Assembly: GCA_032718475.1 (NCBI GenBank) | Contig: JAUCBJ010007562.1 | Coordinates: 1-64,000 of the forward strand | Direction: 5' to 3' | DNA: 64,000 bases | Origin: Nemertoderma westbladi | Taxonomy: Eukaryota; Xenacoelomorpha; Nemertodermatida; Nemertodermatidae | Shown: positions 34,690 through 47,899 of the stretch, in pieces | Layout of the letters: the number at the start of each line of letters is the position of its first letter | Numbering within the stretch: the first letter of the stretch is position 1 | The notes under the pieces: generated by a model | What the model was told of the DNA's origin: nothing | Seen by the model: the letters and a program-made list of their open reading frames with translations, nothing else | Database searches by the model: none | Translations under genes and position numbers: made by a program

Positions 34690-37600
34690 GGTACTTCAGT
34701 TGGTTGTCGTCTTACCGTTTGAGGTACTTCAGTTGATTTTCGACTTACAGTTTGAGGTACTTCAGTTGATTTTCGACTTACAGTTTGAGGTACTTCAGTT
34801 GATTTTCGACTTACCGTTTGAGGTACTTCAGTTAGTTATCAACTTACCGTTTGAGGTACTTCAGTTGGTTGTCGACTTACCGTTTGAGGTACTTCAGTTG
34901 GTTATCGACTTACCGTTTGAGGTACTTCAGTTGATTTTCGACTTACAGTTTGAGGTACTTCAGTTGGTTATCAACTTACCGTTTGAGGTACTTCAGTTGG
35001 TTGTCGACTTACCGTTTGAGGTACTTCAGTTGGTTGTCGACTTACCGTTTGAGGTACTTCAGTTGGTTATCAACTTACCGTTTGAGGTACTTCAGTTGGT
35101 TATCGACTTACCGTTTGAGGTACTTCAGTTGATTTTCGACTTACAGTTTGAGGTACTTCAGTTGGTTATCAACTTACCGTTTGAGGTACTTCAGTTGGTT
35201 GTCGACTTACCGTTTGAGGTACTTCAGTTGGTTGTCGACTTACCGTTTGAGGTACTTCAGTTGGTTATCAACTTACCGTTTGAGGTACTTCAGTTGGTTA
35301 TCAACTTACCGTTTGAGGTACTTCAGTTGGTTATCAACTTACCGTTTGAGGTACTTCAGTTGGTTGTCGACTTACCGTTTGAGGTACTTCAGTTGGTTAT
35401 CAACTTACCGTTTGAGGTACTTCAGTTGGTTATCGACTTACCGTTTGAGGTACTTCAGTTGATTTTCGACTTACAGTTTGAGGTACTTCAGTTGGTTATC
35501 AACTTACCGTTTGAGGTACTTCAGTTGGTTGTCGACTTACCGTTTGAGGTACTTCAGTTGGTTGTCGACTTACCGTTTGAGGTACTTCAGTTGGTTATCA
35601 ACTTACCGTTTGAGGTACTTCAGTTGGTTATCAACTTACCGTTTGAGGTACTTCAGTTGGTTGTCGACTTACAGTTTGAGGTACTTCAGTTGGTTGTCGA
35701 ATTACCGTTTGAGGTACTTCAGTTGGTTATCGACTTACCGTTTGAGGTACTTCAGTTGATTTTCGACTTACAGTTTGAGGTACTTCAGTTGGTTATCAAC
35801 TTACCGTTTGAGGTACTTCAGTTGGTTATCAACTTACCGTTTGAGGTACTTCAGTTGGTTGTCGACTTACAGTTTGAGGTACTTCAGTTGGTTATCAACT
35901 TACCGTTTGAGGTACTTCAGTTGGTTGTCGACTTACCGTTTGAGGTACTTCAGTTGGTTATCGACTTACCGTTTGAGGTACTTCAGTTGATTTTCGACTT
36001 ACAGTTTGAGGTACTTCAGTTGGTTATCAACTTACCGTTTGAGGTACTTCAGTTGGTTGTCGACTTACCGTTTGAGGTACTTCAGTTGGTTGTCGACTTA
36101 CCGTTTGAGGTACTTCAGTTGGTTATCGACTTACCGTTTGAGGTACTTCAGTTGATTTTCGACTTACAGTTTGAGGTACTTCAGTTGGTTATCAACTTAC
36201 CGTTTGAGGTACTTCAGTTGGTTGTCGACTTACCGTTTGAGGTACTTCAGTTGGTTATCGACTTACCGTTTGAGGTACTTCAGTTGATTTTCGGCTTACC
36301 GTTTGAGGTACTTCAGTTGGTTGTCGACTTACCGTTTGAGGTACTTCAGTTGGTTATCGACTTACCGTTTGAGGTACTTCAGTTGGTTATCGACTTACCG
36401 TTTGAGGTACTTCAGTTGGTTGTCGACTTACCGTTTGAGGTACTTCAGTTGGTTTTCGACTTACCGTTTGAGGTACTTCAGTTGATTTTCGACTTACCGT
36501 TTGAGGTACTTCAGTTGATTGTCGACTTACCGTTTGAGGTACTTCAGTTGGTTGTCGACTTACCGTTTGAGGTACTTCAGTTGGTTATCGACTTACCGTT
36601 TGAGGTACTTCAGTTGATTTTCGACTTACCGTTTGAGGTACTTCTACTTCAGTTGATTTTCGACTTACCGTTTGAGGTACTTCAGTTGGTTATCGACTTA
36701 CCGTTTGAGGTACTTCAGTTGATTTTCGACTTACCGTTTGAGGTACTTCTACTTCAGTTGGTTGTCGACTTACCGTTTGAGGTACTTCAGTTGATTTTCG
36801 ACTTACCGTTTGAGGTACTTCTACTTCAGTTGGTTGTCGACTTACCGTTTGAGGTACTTCAGTTGATTTTCGACTTACCGTTTGAGGTACTTCAGTTGGT
36901 TGTCGACTTACCGTTTGAGGTACTTCAGTTGATTTTCGACTTACCGTTTGAGGTACTTCAGTTGGTTTTCGACTTACCGTTTGAGGTACTTCAGTTGGTT
37001 GTCGACTTACAGTTTGAGGTACTTCTACTTCAGTTGGTTGTCGACTTACAGTTTGAGGTACTTCAGTTGGTTTTCGACTTACCGTTTGAGGTACTTCAGT
37101 TGATTTTCGACTTACCGTTTGAGGTACTTCAGTTGGTTTTCGACTTACCGTTTGAGGTACTTCAGTTGGTTGTCGACTTACCGTTTGAGGTACTTCAGTT
37201 GGTTGTCGGCTTACCGTTTGAGGTACTTCAGTTGATTTTCGACTTACCGTTTGAGGTACTTCAGTTGGTTGTCGACTTACAGTTTGAGGTACTTCAGTTG
37301 GTTGTCGACTTACAGTTTGAGGTACTTCAGTTGGTTATCGACTTACAGTTTGAGGTACTTCAGTTGGTTGTCGATTTACAGTTTGAGGTACTTCAGTTGG
37401 TTGTCGACTTACTGTTTGAGGTACTTCAGTTGGTTGTCGACTTACCGTTTGAGGTACTTCAGTTGATTTTCGACTTACAGTTTGAGGTACTTCAGTTGGT
37501 TGTCGACTTACTGTTTGAGGTACTTCAGTTGGTTGTCGACTTACCGTTTGAGGTACTTCAGTTGGTTGTCGACTTACAGTTTGAGGTACTTCAGTTGGTT

Positions 37601-40600
37601 GTCGACTTACTGTTTGAGGTACTTCAGTTGGTTGTCGACTTACAGTTTGAGGTACTTCAGTTGATTTTCGACTTACCGTTTGAGGTACTTCAGTTGGTTG
37701 TCGACTTACAGTTTGAGGTACTTCAGTTGGTTGTCGACTTACAGTTTGAGGTACTTCAGTTGGTTGTCGACTTACAGTTTGAGGTACTTCAGTTGATTTT
37801 CGACTTACCGTTTGAGGTACTTCAGTTGATTTTCGACTTACCGTTTGAGGTACTTCAGTTGGTTGTCGACTTACAGTTTGAGGTACTTCAGTTGGTTGTC
37901 GACTTACAGTTTGAGGTACTTCAGTTGGTTATCGACTTACAGTTTGAGGTACTTCAGTTGGTTATCGACTTACTGTTTGAGGTACTTCAGTTGGTTGTCG
38001 ACTTACCGTTTGAGGTACTTCAGTTGATTTTCGACTTACAGTTTGAGGTACTTCAGTTGGTTGTCGACTTACTGTTTGAGGTACTTCAGTTGGTTGTCGA
38101 CTTACCGTTTGAGGTACTTCAGTTGATTTTCGACTTACAGTTTGAGGTACTTCAGTTGGTTGTCGACTTACTGTTTGAGGTACTTCAGTTGGTTGTCGAC
38201 TTACCGTTTGAGGTACTTCAGTTGGTTGTCGACTTACAGTTTGAGGTACTTCAGTTGGTTGTCGACTTACTGTTTGAGGTACTTCAGTTGGTTGTCGACT
38301 TACCGTTTGAGGTACTTCAGTTGATTTTCGACTTACAGTTTGAGGTACTTCAGTTGGTTGTCGACTTACTGTTTGAGGTACTTCAGTTGGTTGTCGACTT
38401 ACCGTTTGAGGTACTTCAGTTGGTTGTCGACTTACAGTTTGAGGTACTTCAGTTGGTTGTCGACTTACAGTTTGAGGTACTTCAGTTGGTTGTCGACTTA
38501 CTGTTTGAGGTACTTCAGTTGGTTGTCGACTTACTGTTTGAGGTACTTCAGTTGGTTGTCGACTTACCGTTTGAGGTACTTCAGTTGGTTGTCGACTTAC
38601 AGTTTGAGGTACTTCAGTTGGTTGTCGACTTACTGTTTGAGGTACTTCAGTTGGTTGTCGACTTACAGTTTGAGGTACTTCAGTTGGTTGTCGACTTACT
38701 GTTTGAGGTACTTCAGTTGGTTGTCGACTTACTGTTTGAGGTACTTCAGTTGGTTGTCGACTTACCGTTTGAGGTACTTCAGTTGGTTGTCGACTTACAG
38801 TTTGAGGTACTTCAGTTGGTTGTCGACTTACTGTTTGAGGTACTTCAGTTGGTTGTCGACTTACAGTTTGAGGTACTTCAGTTGGTTGTCGACTTACTGT
38901 TTGAGGTACTTCAGTTGGTTGTCGACTTACCGTTTGAGGTACTTCAGTTGGTTGTCGACTTACAGTTTGAGGTACTTCAGTTGGTTGTCGACTTACTGTT
39001 TGAGGTACTTCAGTTGGTTGTCGACTTACAGTTTGAGGTACTTCAGTTGGTTGTCGACTTACAGTTTGAGGTACTTCAGTTGGTTGTCGACTTACAGTTT
39101 GAGGTACTTCAGTTGGTTGTCGACTTACTGTTTGAGGTACTTCAGTTGGTTGTCGACTTACAGTTTGAGGTACTTCAGTTGGTTATCGACTTACCGTTTG
39201 AGGTACTTCAGTTGGTTGTCGACTTACAGTTTGAGGTACTTCAGTTGGTTGTCGACTTACTGTTTGAGGTACTTCAGTTGATTTTCGACTTACAGTTTGA
39301 GGTACTTCAGTTGGTTGTCGACTTACTGTTTGAGGTACTTCAGTTGGTTGTCGACTTACCGTTTGAGGTACTTCAGTTGATTTTCGACTTACAGTTTGAG
39401 GTACTTCAGTTGGTTATCGACTTACAGTTTGAGGTACTTCAGTTGGTTGTCGACTTACAGTTTGAGGTACTTCAGTTGGTTGTCGACTTACTGTTTGAGA
39501 TACTTCAGTTGGTTGTCGACTTACCGTTTGAGGTACTTCAGTTGGTTATCGACTTACCGTTTGAGGTACTTCAGTTGGTTGTCGACTTACCGTTTGAGGT
39601 ACTTCAGTTGATTTTCGACTTACCGTTTGAGGTACTTCAGTTGGTTTTCGACTTACCGTTTGAGGTACTTCAGTTGGTTGTCGACTTACAGTTTGAGGTA
39701 CTTCAGTTGGTTGTCGACTTACAGTTTGAGGTACTTCAGTTGGTTATCAACTTACCGTTTGAGGTACTTCAGTTGGTTATCAACTTACCGTTTGAGGTAC
39801 TTCAGTTGGTTGTCGACTTACCGTTTGAGGTACTTCAGTTGGTTGTTGACTTACCGTTTGAGGTACTTCAGTTGGTTGTCGACTTACCGTTTGAGGTACT
39901 TCAGTTGGTTGTTGACTTACCGTTTGAGGTACTTCAGTTGTTGTTGACTTACCGTTTGAGGTACTTCAGTTGGTTGTCGACTTACAGTTTGAGGTACTTC
40001 AGTTGGTTGTCGACTTACAGTTTGAGGTACTTCAGTTGGTTATCGACTTACAGTTTGAGGTACTTCAGTTGGTTGTCGACTTACAGTTTGAGGTACTTCA
40101 GTTGGTTGTCGACTTACTGTTTGAGGTACTTCAGTTGGTTTTCGACTTACAGTTTGAGGTACTTCTACTTCAGTTGGTTGTCGACTTACAGTTTGAGGTA
40201 CTTCAGTTGGTTGTCGACTTACCGTTTGAGGTACTTCAGTTGGTTGTCGACTTACCGTTTGAGGTACTTCAGTTGGTTGTCGACTTACCGTTTGAGGTAC
40301 TTCAGTTGATTTTCGACTTACAGTTTGAGGTACTTCAGTTGGTTTTCGACTTACCGTTTGAGGTACTTCAGTTGGTTGTCGTCTTACCGTTTGAGGTACT
40401 TCAGTTGATTTTCGACTTACAGTTTGAGGTACTTCAGTTGATTTTCGACTTACAGTTTGAGGTACTTCAGTTGATTTTCGACTTACCGTTTGAGGTACTT
40501 CAGTTAGTTATCAACTTACCGTTTGAGGTACTTCAGTTGGTTGTCGACTTACCGTTTGAGGTACTTCAGTTGGTTATCGACTTACCGTTTGAGGTACTTC

Positions 40601-43600
40601 AGTTGATTTTCGACTTACAGTTTGAGGTACTTCAGTTGGTTATCAACTTACCGTTTGAGGTACTTCAGTTGGTTGTCGACTTACCGTTTGAGGTACTTCA
40701 GTTGGTTGTCGACTTACCGTTTGAGGTACTTCAGTTGGTTATCAACTTACCGTTTGAGGTACTTCAGTTGGTTATCGACTTACCGTTTGAGGTACTTCAG
40801 TTGATTTTCGACTTACAGTTTGAGGTACTTCAGTTGGTTATCAACTTACCGTTTGAGGTACTTCAGTTGGTTGTCGACTTACCGTTTGAGGTACTTCAGT
40901 TGGTTGTCGACTTACCGTTTGAGGTACTTCAGTTGGTTATCAACTTACCGTTTGAGGTACTTCAGTTGGTTATCAACTTACCGTTTGAGGTACTTCAGTT
41001 GGTTATCAACTTACCGTTTGAGGTACTTCAGTTGGTTGTCGACTTACCGTTTGAGGTACTTCAGTTGGTTATCAACTTACCGTTTGAGGTACTTCAGTTG
41101 GTTATCGACTTACCGTTTGAGGTACTTCAGTTGATTTTCGACTTACAGTTTGAGGTACTTCAGTTGGTTATCAACTTACCGTTTGAGGTACTTCAGTTGG
41201 TTGTCGACTTACCGTTTGAGGTACTTCAGTTGGTTGTCGACTTACCGTTTGAGGTACTTCAGTTGGTTATCAACTTACCGTTTGAGGTACTTCAGTTGGT
41301 TATCAACTTACCGTTTGAGGTACTTCAGTTGGTTGTCGACTTACAGTTTGAGGTACTTCAGTTGGTTGTCGAATTACCGTTTGAGGTACTTCAGTTGGTT
41401 ATCGACTTACCGTTTGAGGTACTTCAGTTGATTTTCGACTTACAGTTTGAGGTACTTCAGTTGGTTATCAACTTACCGTTTGAGGTACTTCAGTTGGTTA
41501 TCAACTTACCGTTTGAGGTACTTCAGTTGGTTGTCGACTTACAGTTTGAGGTACTTCAGTTGGTTATCAACTTACCGTTTGAGGTACTTCAGTTGGTTGT
41601 CGACTTACCGTTTGAGGTACTTCAGTTGGTTATCGACTTACCGTTTGAGGTACTTCAGTTGATTTTCGACTTACAGTTTGAGGTACTTCAGTTGGTTATC
41701 AACTTACCGTTTGAGGTACTTCAGTTGGTTGTCGACTTACCGTTTGAGGTACTTCAGTTGGTTGTCGACTTACCGTTTGAGGTACTTCAGTTGGTTATCG
41801 ACTTACCGTTTGAGGTACTTCAGTTGATTTTCGACTTACAGTTTGAGGTACTTCAGTTGGTTATCAACTTACCGTTTGAGGTACTTCAGTTGGTTGTCGA
41901 CTTACCGTTTGAGGTACTTCAGTTGGTTATCGACTTACCGTTTGAGGTACTTCAGTTGATTTTCGGCTTACCGTTTGAGGTACTTCAGTTGGTTGTCGAC
42001 TTACCGTTTGAGGTACTTCAGTTGGTTATCGACTTACCGTTTGAGGTACTTCAGTTGGTTATCGACTTACCGTTTGAGGTACTTCAGTTGGTTGTCGACT
42101 TACCGTTTGAGGTACTTCAGTTGGTTTTCGACTTACCGTTTGAGGTACTTCAGTTGATTTTCGACTTACCGTTTGAGGTACTTCAGTTGATTGTCGACTT
42201 ACCGTTTGAGGTACTTCAGTTGGTTGTCGACTTACCGTTTGAGGTACTTCAGTTGGTTATCGACTTACCGTTTGAGGTACTTCAGTTGATTTTCGACTTA
42301 CCGTTTGAGGTACTTCTACTTCAGTTGATTTTCGACTTACCGTTTGAGGTACTTCAGTTGGTTATCGACTTACCGTTTGAGGTACTTCAGTTGATTTTCG
42401 ACTTACCGTTTGAGGTACTTCTACTTCAGTTGGTTGTCGACTTACCGTTTGAGGTACTTCAGTTGATTTTCGACTTACCGTTTGAGGTACTTCTACTTCA
42501 GTTGGTTGTCGACTTACCGTTTGAGGTACTTCAGTTGATTTTCGACTTACCGTTTGAGGTACTTCAGTTGGTTGTCGACTTACCGTTTGAGGTACTTCAG
42601 TTGATTTTCGACTTACCGTTTGAGGTACTTCAGTTGGTTTTCGACTTACCGTTTGAGGTACTTCAGTTGGTTGTCGACTTACAGTTTGAGGTACTTCTAC
42701 TTCAGTTGGTTGTCGACTTACAGTTTGAGGTACTTCAGTTGGTTTTCGACTTACCGTTTGAGGTACTTCAGTTGATTTTCGACTTACCGTTTGAGGTACT
42801 TCAGTTGGTTTTCGACTTACCGTTTGAGGTACTTCAGTTGGTTGTCGACTTACCGTTTGAGGTACTTCAGTTGGTTGTCGGCTTACCGTTTGAGGTACTT
42901 CAGTTGATTTTCGACTTACCGTTTGAGGTACTTCAGTTGGTTGTCGACTTACAGTTTGAGGTACTTCAGTTGGTTGTCGACTTACAGTTTGAGGTACTTC
43001 AGTTGGTTATCGACTTACAGTTTGAGGTACTTCAGTTGGTTGTCGATTTACAGTTTGAGGTACTTCAGTTGGTTGTCGACTTACTGTTTGAGGTACTTCA
43101 GTTGGTTGTCGACTTACCGTTTGAGGTACTTCAGTTGATTTTCGACTTACAGTTTGAGGTACTTCAGTTGGTTGTCGACTTACTGTTTGAGGTACTTCAG
43201 TTGGTTGTCGACTTACCGTTTGAGGTACTTCAGTTGGTTGTCGACTTACAGTTTGAGGTACTTCAGTTGGTTGTCGACTTACTGTTTGAGGTACTTCAGT
43301 TGGTTGTCGACTTACAGTTTGAGGTACTTCAGTTGATTTTCGACTTACCGTTTGAGGTACTTCAGTTGGTTGTCGACTTACAGTTTGAGGTACTTCAGTT
43401 GGTTGTCGACTTACAGTTTGAGGTACTTCAGTTGGTTGTCGACTTACAGTTTGAGGTACTTCAGTTGATTTTCGACTTACCGTTTGAGGTACTTCAGTTG
43501 ATTTTCGACTTACCGTTTGAGGTACTTCAGTTGGTTGTCGACTTACAGTTTGAGGTACTTCAGTTGGTTGTCGACTTACAGTTTGAGGTACTTCAGTTGG

Positions 43601-46020
43601 TTATCGACTTACAGTTTGAGGTACTTCAGTTGGTTATCGACTTACTGTTTGAGGTACTTCAGTTGGTTGTCGACTTACCGTTTGAGGTACTTCAGTTGAT
43701 TTTCGACTTACAGTTTGAGGTACTTCAGTTGGTTGTCGACTTACTGTTTGAGGTACTTCAGTTGGTTGTCGACTTACCGTTTGAGGTACTTCAGTTGATT
43801 TTCGACTTACAGTTTGAGGTACTTCAGTTGGTTGTCGACTTACTGTTTGAGGTACTTCAGTTGGTTGTCGACTTACCGTTTGAGGTACTTCAGTTGGTTG
43901 TCGACTTACAGTTTGAGGTACTTCAGTTGGTTGTCGACTTACTGTTTGAGGTACTTCAGTTGGTTGTCGACTTACCGTTTGAGGTACTTCAGTTGATTTT
44001 CGACTTACAGTTTGAGGTACTTCAGTTGGTTGTCGACTTACTGTTTGAGGTACTTCAGTTGGTTGTCGACTTACCGTTTGAGGTACTTCAGTTGGTTGTC
44101 GACTTACAGTTTGAGGTACTTCAGTTGGTTGTCGACTTACAGTTTGAGGTACTTCAGTTGGTTGTCGACTTACTGTTTGAGGTACTTCAGTTGGTTGTCG
44201 ACTTACTGTTTGAGGTACTTCAGTTGGTTGTCGACTTACCGTTTGAGGTACTTCAGTTGGTTGTCGACTTACAGTTTGAGGTACTTCAGTTGGTTGTCGA
44301 CTTACTGTTTGAGGTACTTCAGTTGGTTGTCGACTTACAGTTTGAGGTACTTCAGTTGGTTGTCGACTTACTGTTTGAGGTACTTCAGTTGGTTGTCGAC
44401 TTACTGTTTGAGGTACTTCAGTTGGTTGTCGACTTACCGTTTGAGGTACTTCAGTTGGTTGTCGACTTACAGTTTGAGGTACTTCAGTTGGTTGTCGACT
44501 TACTGTTTGAGGTACTTCAGTTGGTTGTCGACTTACAGTTTGAGGTACTTCAGTTGGTTGTCGACTTACTGTTTGAGGTACTTCAGTTGGTTGTCGACTT
44601 ACCGTTTGAGGTACTTCAGTTGGTTGTCGACTTACAGTTTGAGGTACTTCAGTTGGTTGTCGACTTACTGTTTGAGGTACTTCAGTTGGTTGTCGACTTA
44701 CAGTTTGAGGTACTTCAGTTGGTTGTCGACTTACAGTTTGAGGTACTTCAGTTGGTTGTCGACTTACAGTTTGAGGTACTTCAGTTGGTTGTCGACTTAC
44801 TGTTTGAGGTACTTCAGTTGGTTGTCGACTTACAGTTTGAGGTACTTCAGTTGGTTATCGACTTACCGTTTGAGGTACTTCAGTTGGTTGTCGACTTACA
44901 GTTTGAGGTACTTCAGTTGGTTGTCGACTTACTGTTTGAGGTACTTCAGTTGATTTTCGACTTACAGTTTGAGGTACTTCAGTTGGTTGTTGACTTACTG
45001 TTTGAGGTACTTCAGTTGGTTGTCGACTTACCGTTTGAGGTACTTCAGTTGATTTTCGACTTACAGTTTGAGGTACTTCAGTTGGTTATCGACTTACAGT
45101 TTGAGGTACTTCAGTTGGTTGTCGACTTACAGTTTGAGGTACTTCAGTTGGTTGTCGACTTACTGTTTGAGATACTTCAGTTGGTTGTCGACTTACCGTT
45201 TGAGGTACTTCAGTTGGTTATCGACTTACCGTTTGAGGTACTTCAGTTGGTTGTCGACTTACCGTTTGAGGTACTTCAGTTGATTTTCGACTTACCGTTT
45301 GAGGTACTTCAGTTGGTTTTCGACTTACCGTTTGAGGTACTTCAGTTGGTTGTCGACTTACAGTTTGAGGTACTTCAGTTGGTTGTCGACTTACAGTTTG
45401 AGGTACTTCAGTTGGTTATCAACTTACCGTTTGAGGTACTTCAGTTGGTTATCAACTTACCGTTTGAGGTACTTCAGTTGGTTGTCGACTTACCGTTTGA
45501 GGTACTTCAGTTGGTTGTTGACTTACCGTTTGAGGTACTTCAGTTGGTTGTCGACTTACCGTTTGAGGTACTTCAGTTGGTTGTTGACTTACCGTTTGAG
45601 GTACTTCAGTTGTTGTTGACTTACCGTTTGAGGTACTTCAGTTGGTTGTCGACTTACAGTTTGAGGTACTTCAGTTGGTTGTCGACTTACAGTTTGAGGT
45701 ACTTCAGTTGGTTATCGACTTACAGTTTGAGGTACTTCAGTTGGTTGTCGACTTACAGTTTGAGGTACTTCAGTTGGTTGTCGACTTACTGTTTGAGGTA
45801 CTTCAGTTGGTTTTCGACTTACAGTTTGAGGTACTTCTACTTCAGTTGGTTGTCGACTTACAGTTTGAGGTACTTCAGTTGGTTGTCGACTTACCGTTTG
45901 AGGTACTTCAGTTGGTTGTCGACTTACCGTTTGAGGTACTTCAGTTGGTTGTCGACTTACCGTTTGAGGTACTTCAGTTGATTTTCGACTTACAGTTTGA
46001 GGTACTTCAGTTGGTTTTCG
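34690..46020. repeat. Two tandem copies of a 5672-bp block in the 33-bp array
   Basis: Variant patterns of copy 1 (about 34690-40345) recur in copy 2 (about 40360-46020) at a constant offset of 5672. Examples are TGGTTGTCGTCTT at 34701 and 40373, and many matching frame starts (34950/40622, 36303/41975, 38340/44012, 39970/45642). The remainder of 5672 after division by 33 is 29, which equals five 39-bp units (+30) and one 32-bp unit (-1), and these are the variants present in the block. At least one base differs (C at 39319, T at 44991). Confidence 0.93.
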
Positions 46021-47899
46021 ACTTACAGTTTGAGGTACTTCAGTTGGTTTTCGACTTACAGTTTGAGGTACTTCCACTTCAGTTGGTTGTCGACTTACTG
46101 TTTGAGGTACTTCAGTTGGTTTTCGACTTACAGTTTGAGGTACTTCTACTTCAGTTGGTTGTTGACTTACAGTTTGAGGTACTTCTACTTCAGTTGGTTG
46201 TCGACTTACTGTTTGAGGTACTTCAGTTGGTTTTCGACTTACAGTTTGAGGTACTTCTACTTCAGTTGGTTGTCGACTTACTGTTTGAGGTACTTCAGTT
46301 GGTTTTCGACTTACAGTTTGAGGTACTTCTACTTCAGTTGGTTGTTGACTTACAGTTTGAGGTACTTCTACTTCAGTTGGTTTTCGACTTACAGTTTGAG
46401 GTACTTCAGTTGGTTGTCGACTTACAGTTTGAGGTACTTCAGTTGGTTGTTGACTTACAGTATGAGGTACTTCTACTTCAGTTGATTGTCGACTTACAGT
46501 TTGAGGTACTTCAGTTGGTTGTCGACTTACTGTTTGAGGTACTTCAGTTGGTTGTCGACTTACAGTTTGAGGTACTTCAGTTGGTTGTCGACTTACAGTT
46601 TGAGGTACTTCTACTTCAGTTGGTTGTCGACTTACCGTTTGAGGTACTTCAGTTGATTTTCGACTTACCGTTTGAGGTACTTCAGTTGGTTGTCGACTTA
46701 CAGTTTGAGGTACTTCAGTTGGTTGTCGGTTTACCGTTTGAGGTACTTCAGTTGGTTGTCGACTTACCGTTTGAGGTACTTCAGTTGGTTGTCGACTTAC
46801 CGTTTGAGGTACTTCAGTTGGTTGTCGGCTTACCGTTTGAGGTACTTCAGTTGGTTGTCGACTTACCGTTTGAGGTACTTCAGTTGGTTGTCGACTTACC
46901 GTTTGAGGTACTTCAGTTGGTTGTCGGCTTACCGTTTGAGGTACTTCAGTTGGTTGTCGACTTACCGTTTGAGGTACTTCAGTTGGTTGTCGACTTACCG
47001 TTTGAGGTACTTCAGTTGGTTGTCGACTTACCGTTTGAGGTACTTCAGTTGATTTTCGACTTACCGTTTGAGGTACTTCAGTTGATTTTCGACTTACCGT
47101 TTGAGGTACTTCAGTTGGTTGTCGGTTTACCGTTTGAGGTACTTCAGTTGGTTGTCGACTTATCGTTTGAGGTACTTCAGTTGGTTGTCGACTTACCGTT
47201 TGAGGTACTTCAGTTGGTTGTCGGCTTACCGTTTGAGGTACTTCAGTTGGTTGTCGACTTACAGTTTGAGGTACTTCAGTTGGTTGTCGACTTACCGTTT
47301 GAGGTACTTCAGTTGGTTGTCGGCTTACCGTTTGAGGTACTTCAGTTGGTTGTCGACTTACCGTTTGAGGTACTTCAGTTGGTTGTCGACTTACCGTTTG
47401 AGGTACTTCAGTTGGTTGTCGACTTACAGTTTGAGGTACTTCAGTTGGTTGTCGGCTTACAGTTTGAGGTACTTCAGTTGATTTTCGACTTACCGTTTGA
47501 GGTACTTCAGTTGGTTGTCGACTTACCGTTTGAGGTACTTCAGTTGATTTTCGACTTACCGTTTGAGGTACTTCAGTTGATTTTCGACTTACCGTTTGAG
47601 GTACTTCAGTTGATTTTCGACTTACCGTTTGAGGTACTTCAGTTGATTTTCGACTTACCGTTTGAGGTACTTCAGTTGGTTGTCGACTTACCGTTTGAGG
47701 CCTACTTCAGTTGGTTATCGACTTACCGTTTGAGGTACTTCAGTTGGTTGTCGGCTTACCGTTTGAGGTACTTCAGTTGGTTGTCGACTTACAGTTTGAG
47801 GTACTTCAGTTGGTTGTCGACTTACCGTTTGAGGTACTTCAGTTGGTTGTCGACTTACCGTTTGAGGTACTTCAGTTGGTTGTCGACTTACCGTTTGAG

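Noticed and set aside
30596-40309. Giant plus-strand open frame of 3237 codons made of VVDLPFEVLQL-type 11-residue repeats, and similar frames at 26591-28099, 28110-30704, 39970-45981 and 47711-52969
   Set aside because: The 33-bp period keeps frames open without selection. A second plus-strand frame (WLSTYRLRYFS) is also open over long stretches, variation is mostly at first and second codon positions, and there is no credible start, splice or terminal context.
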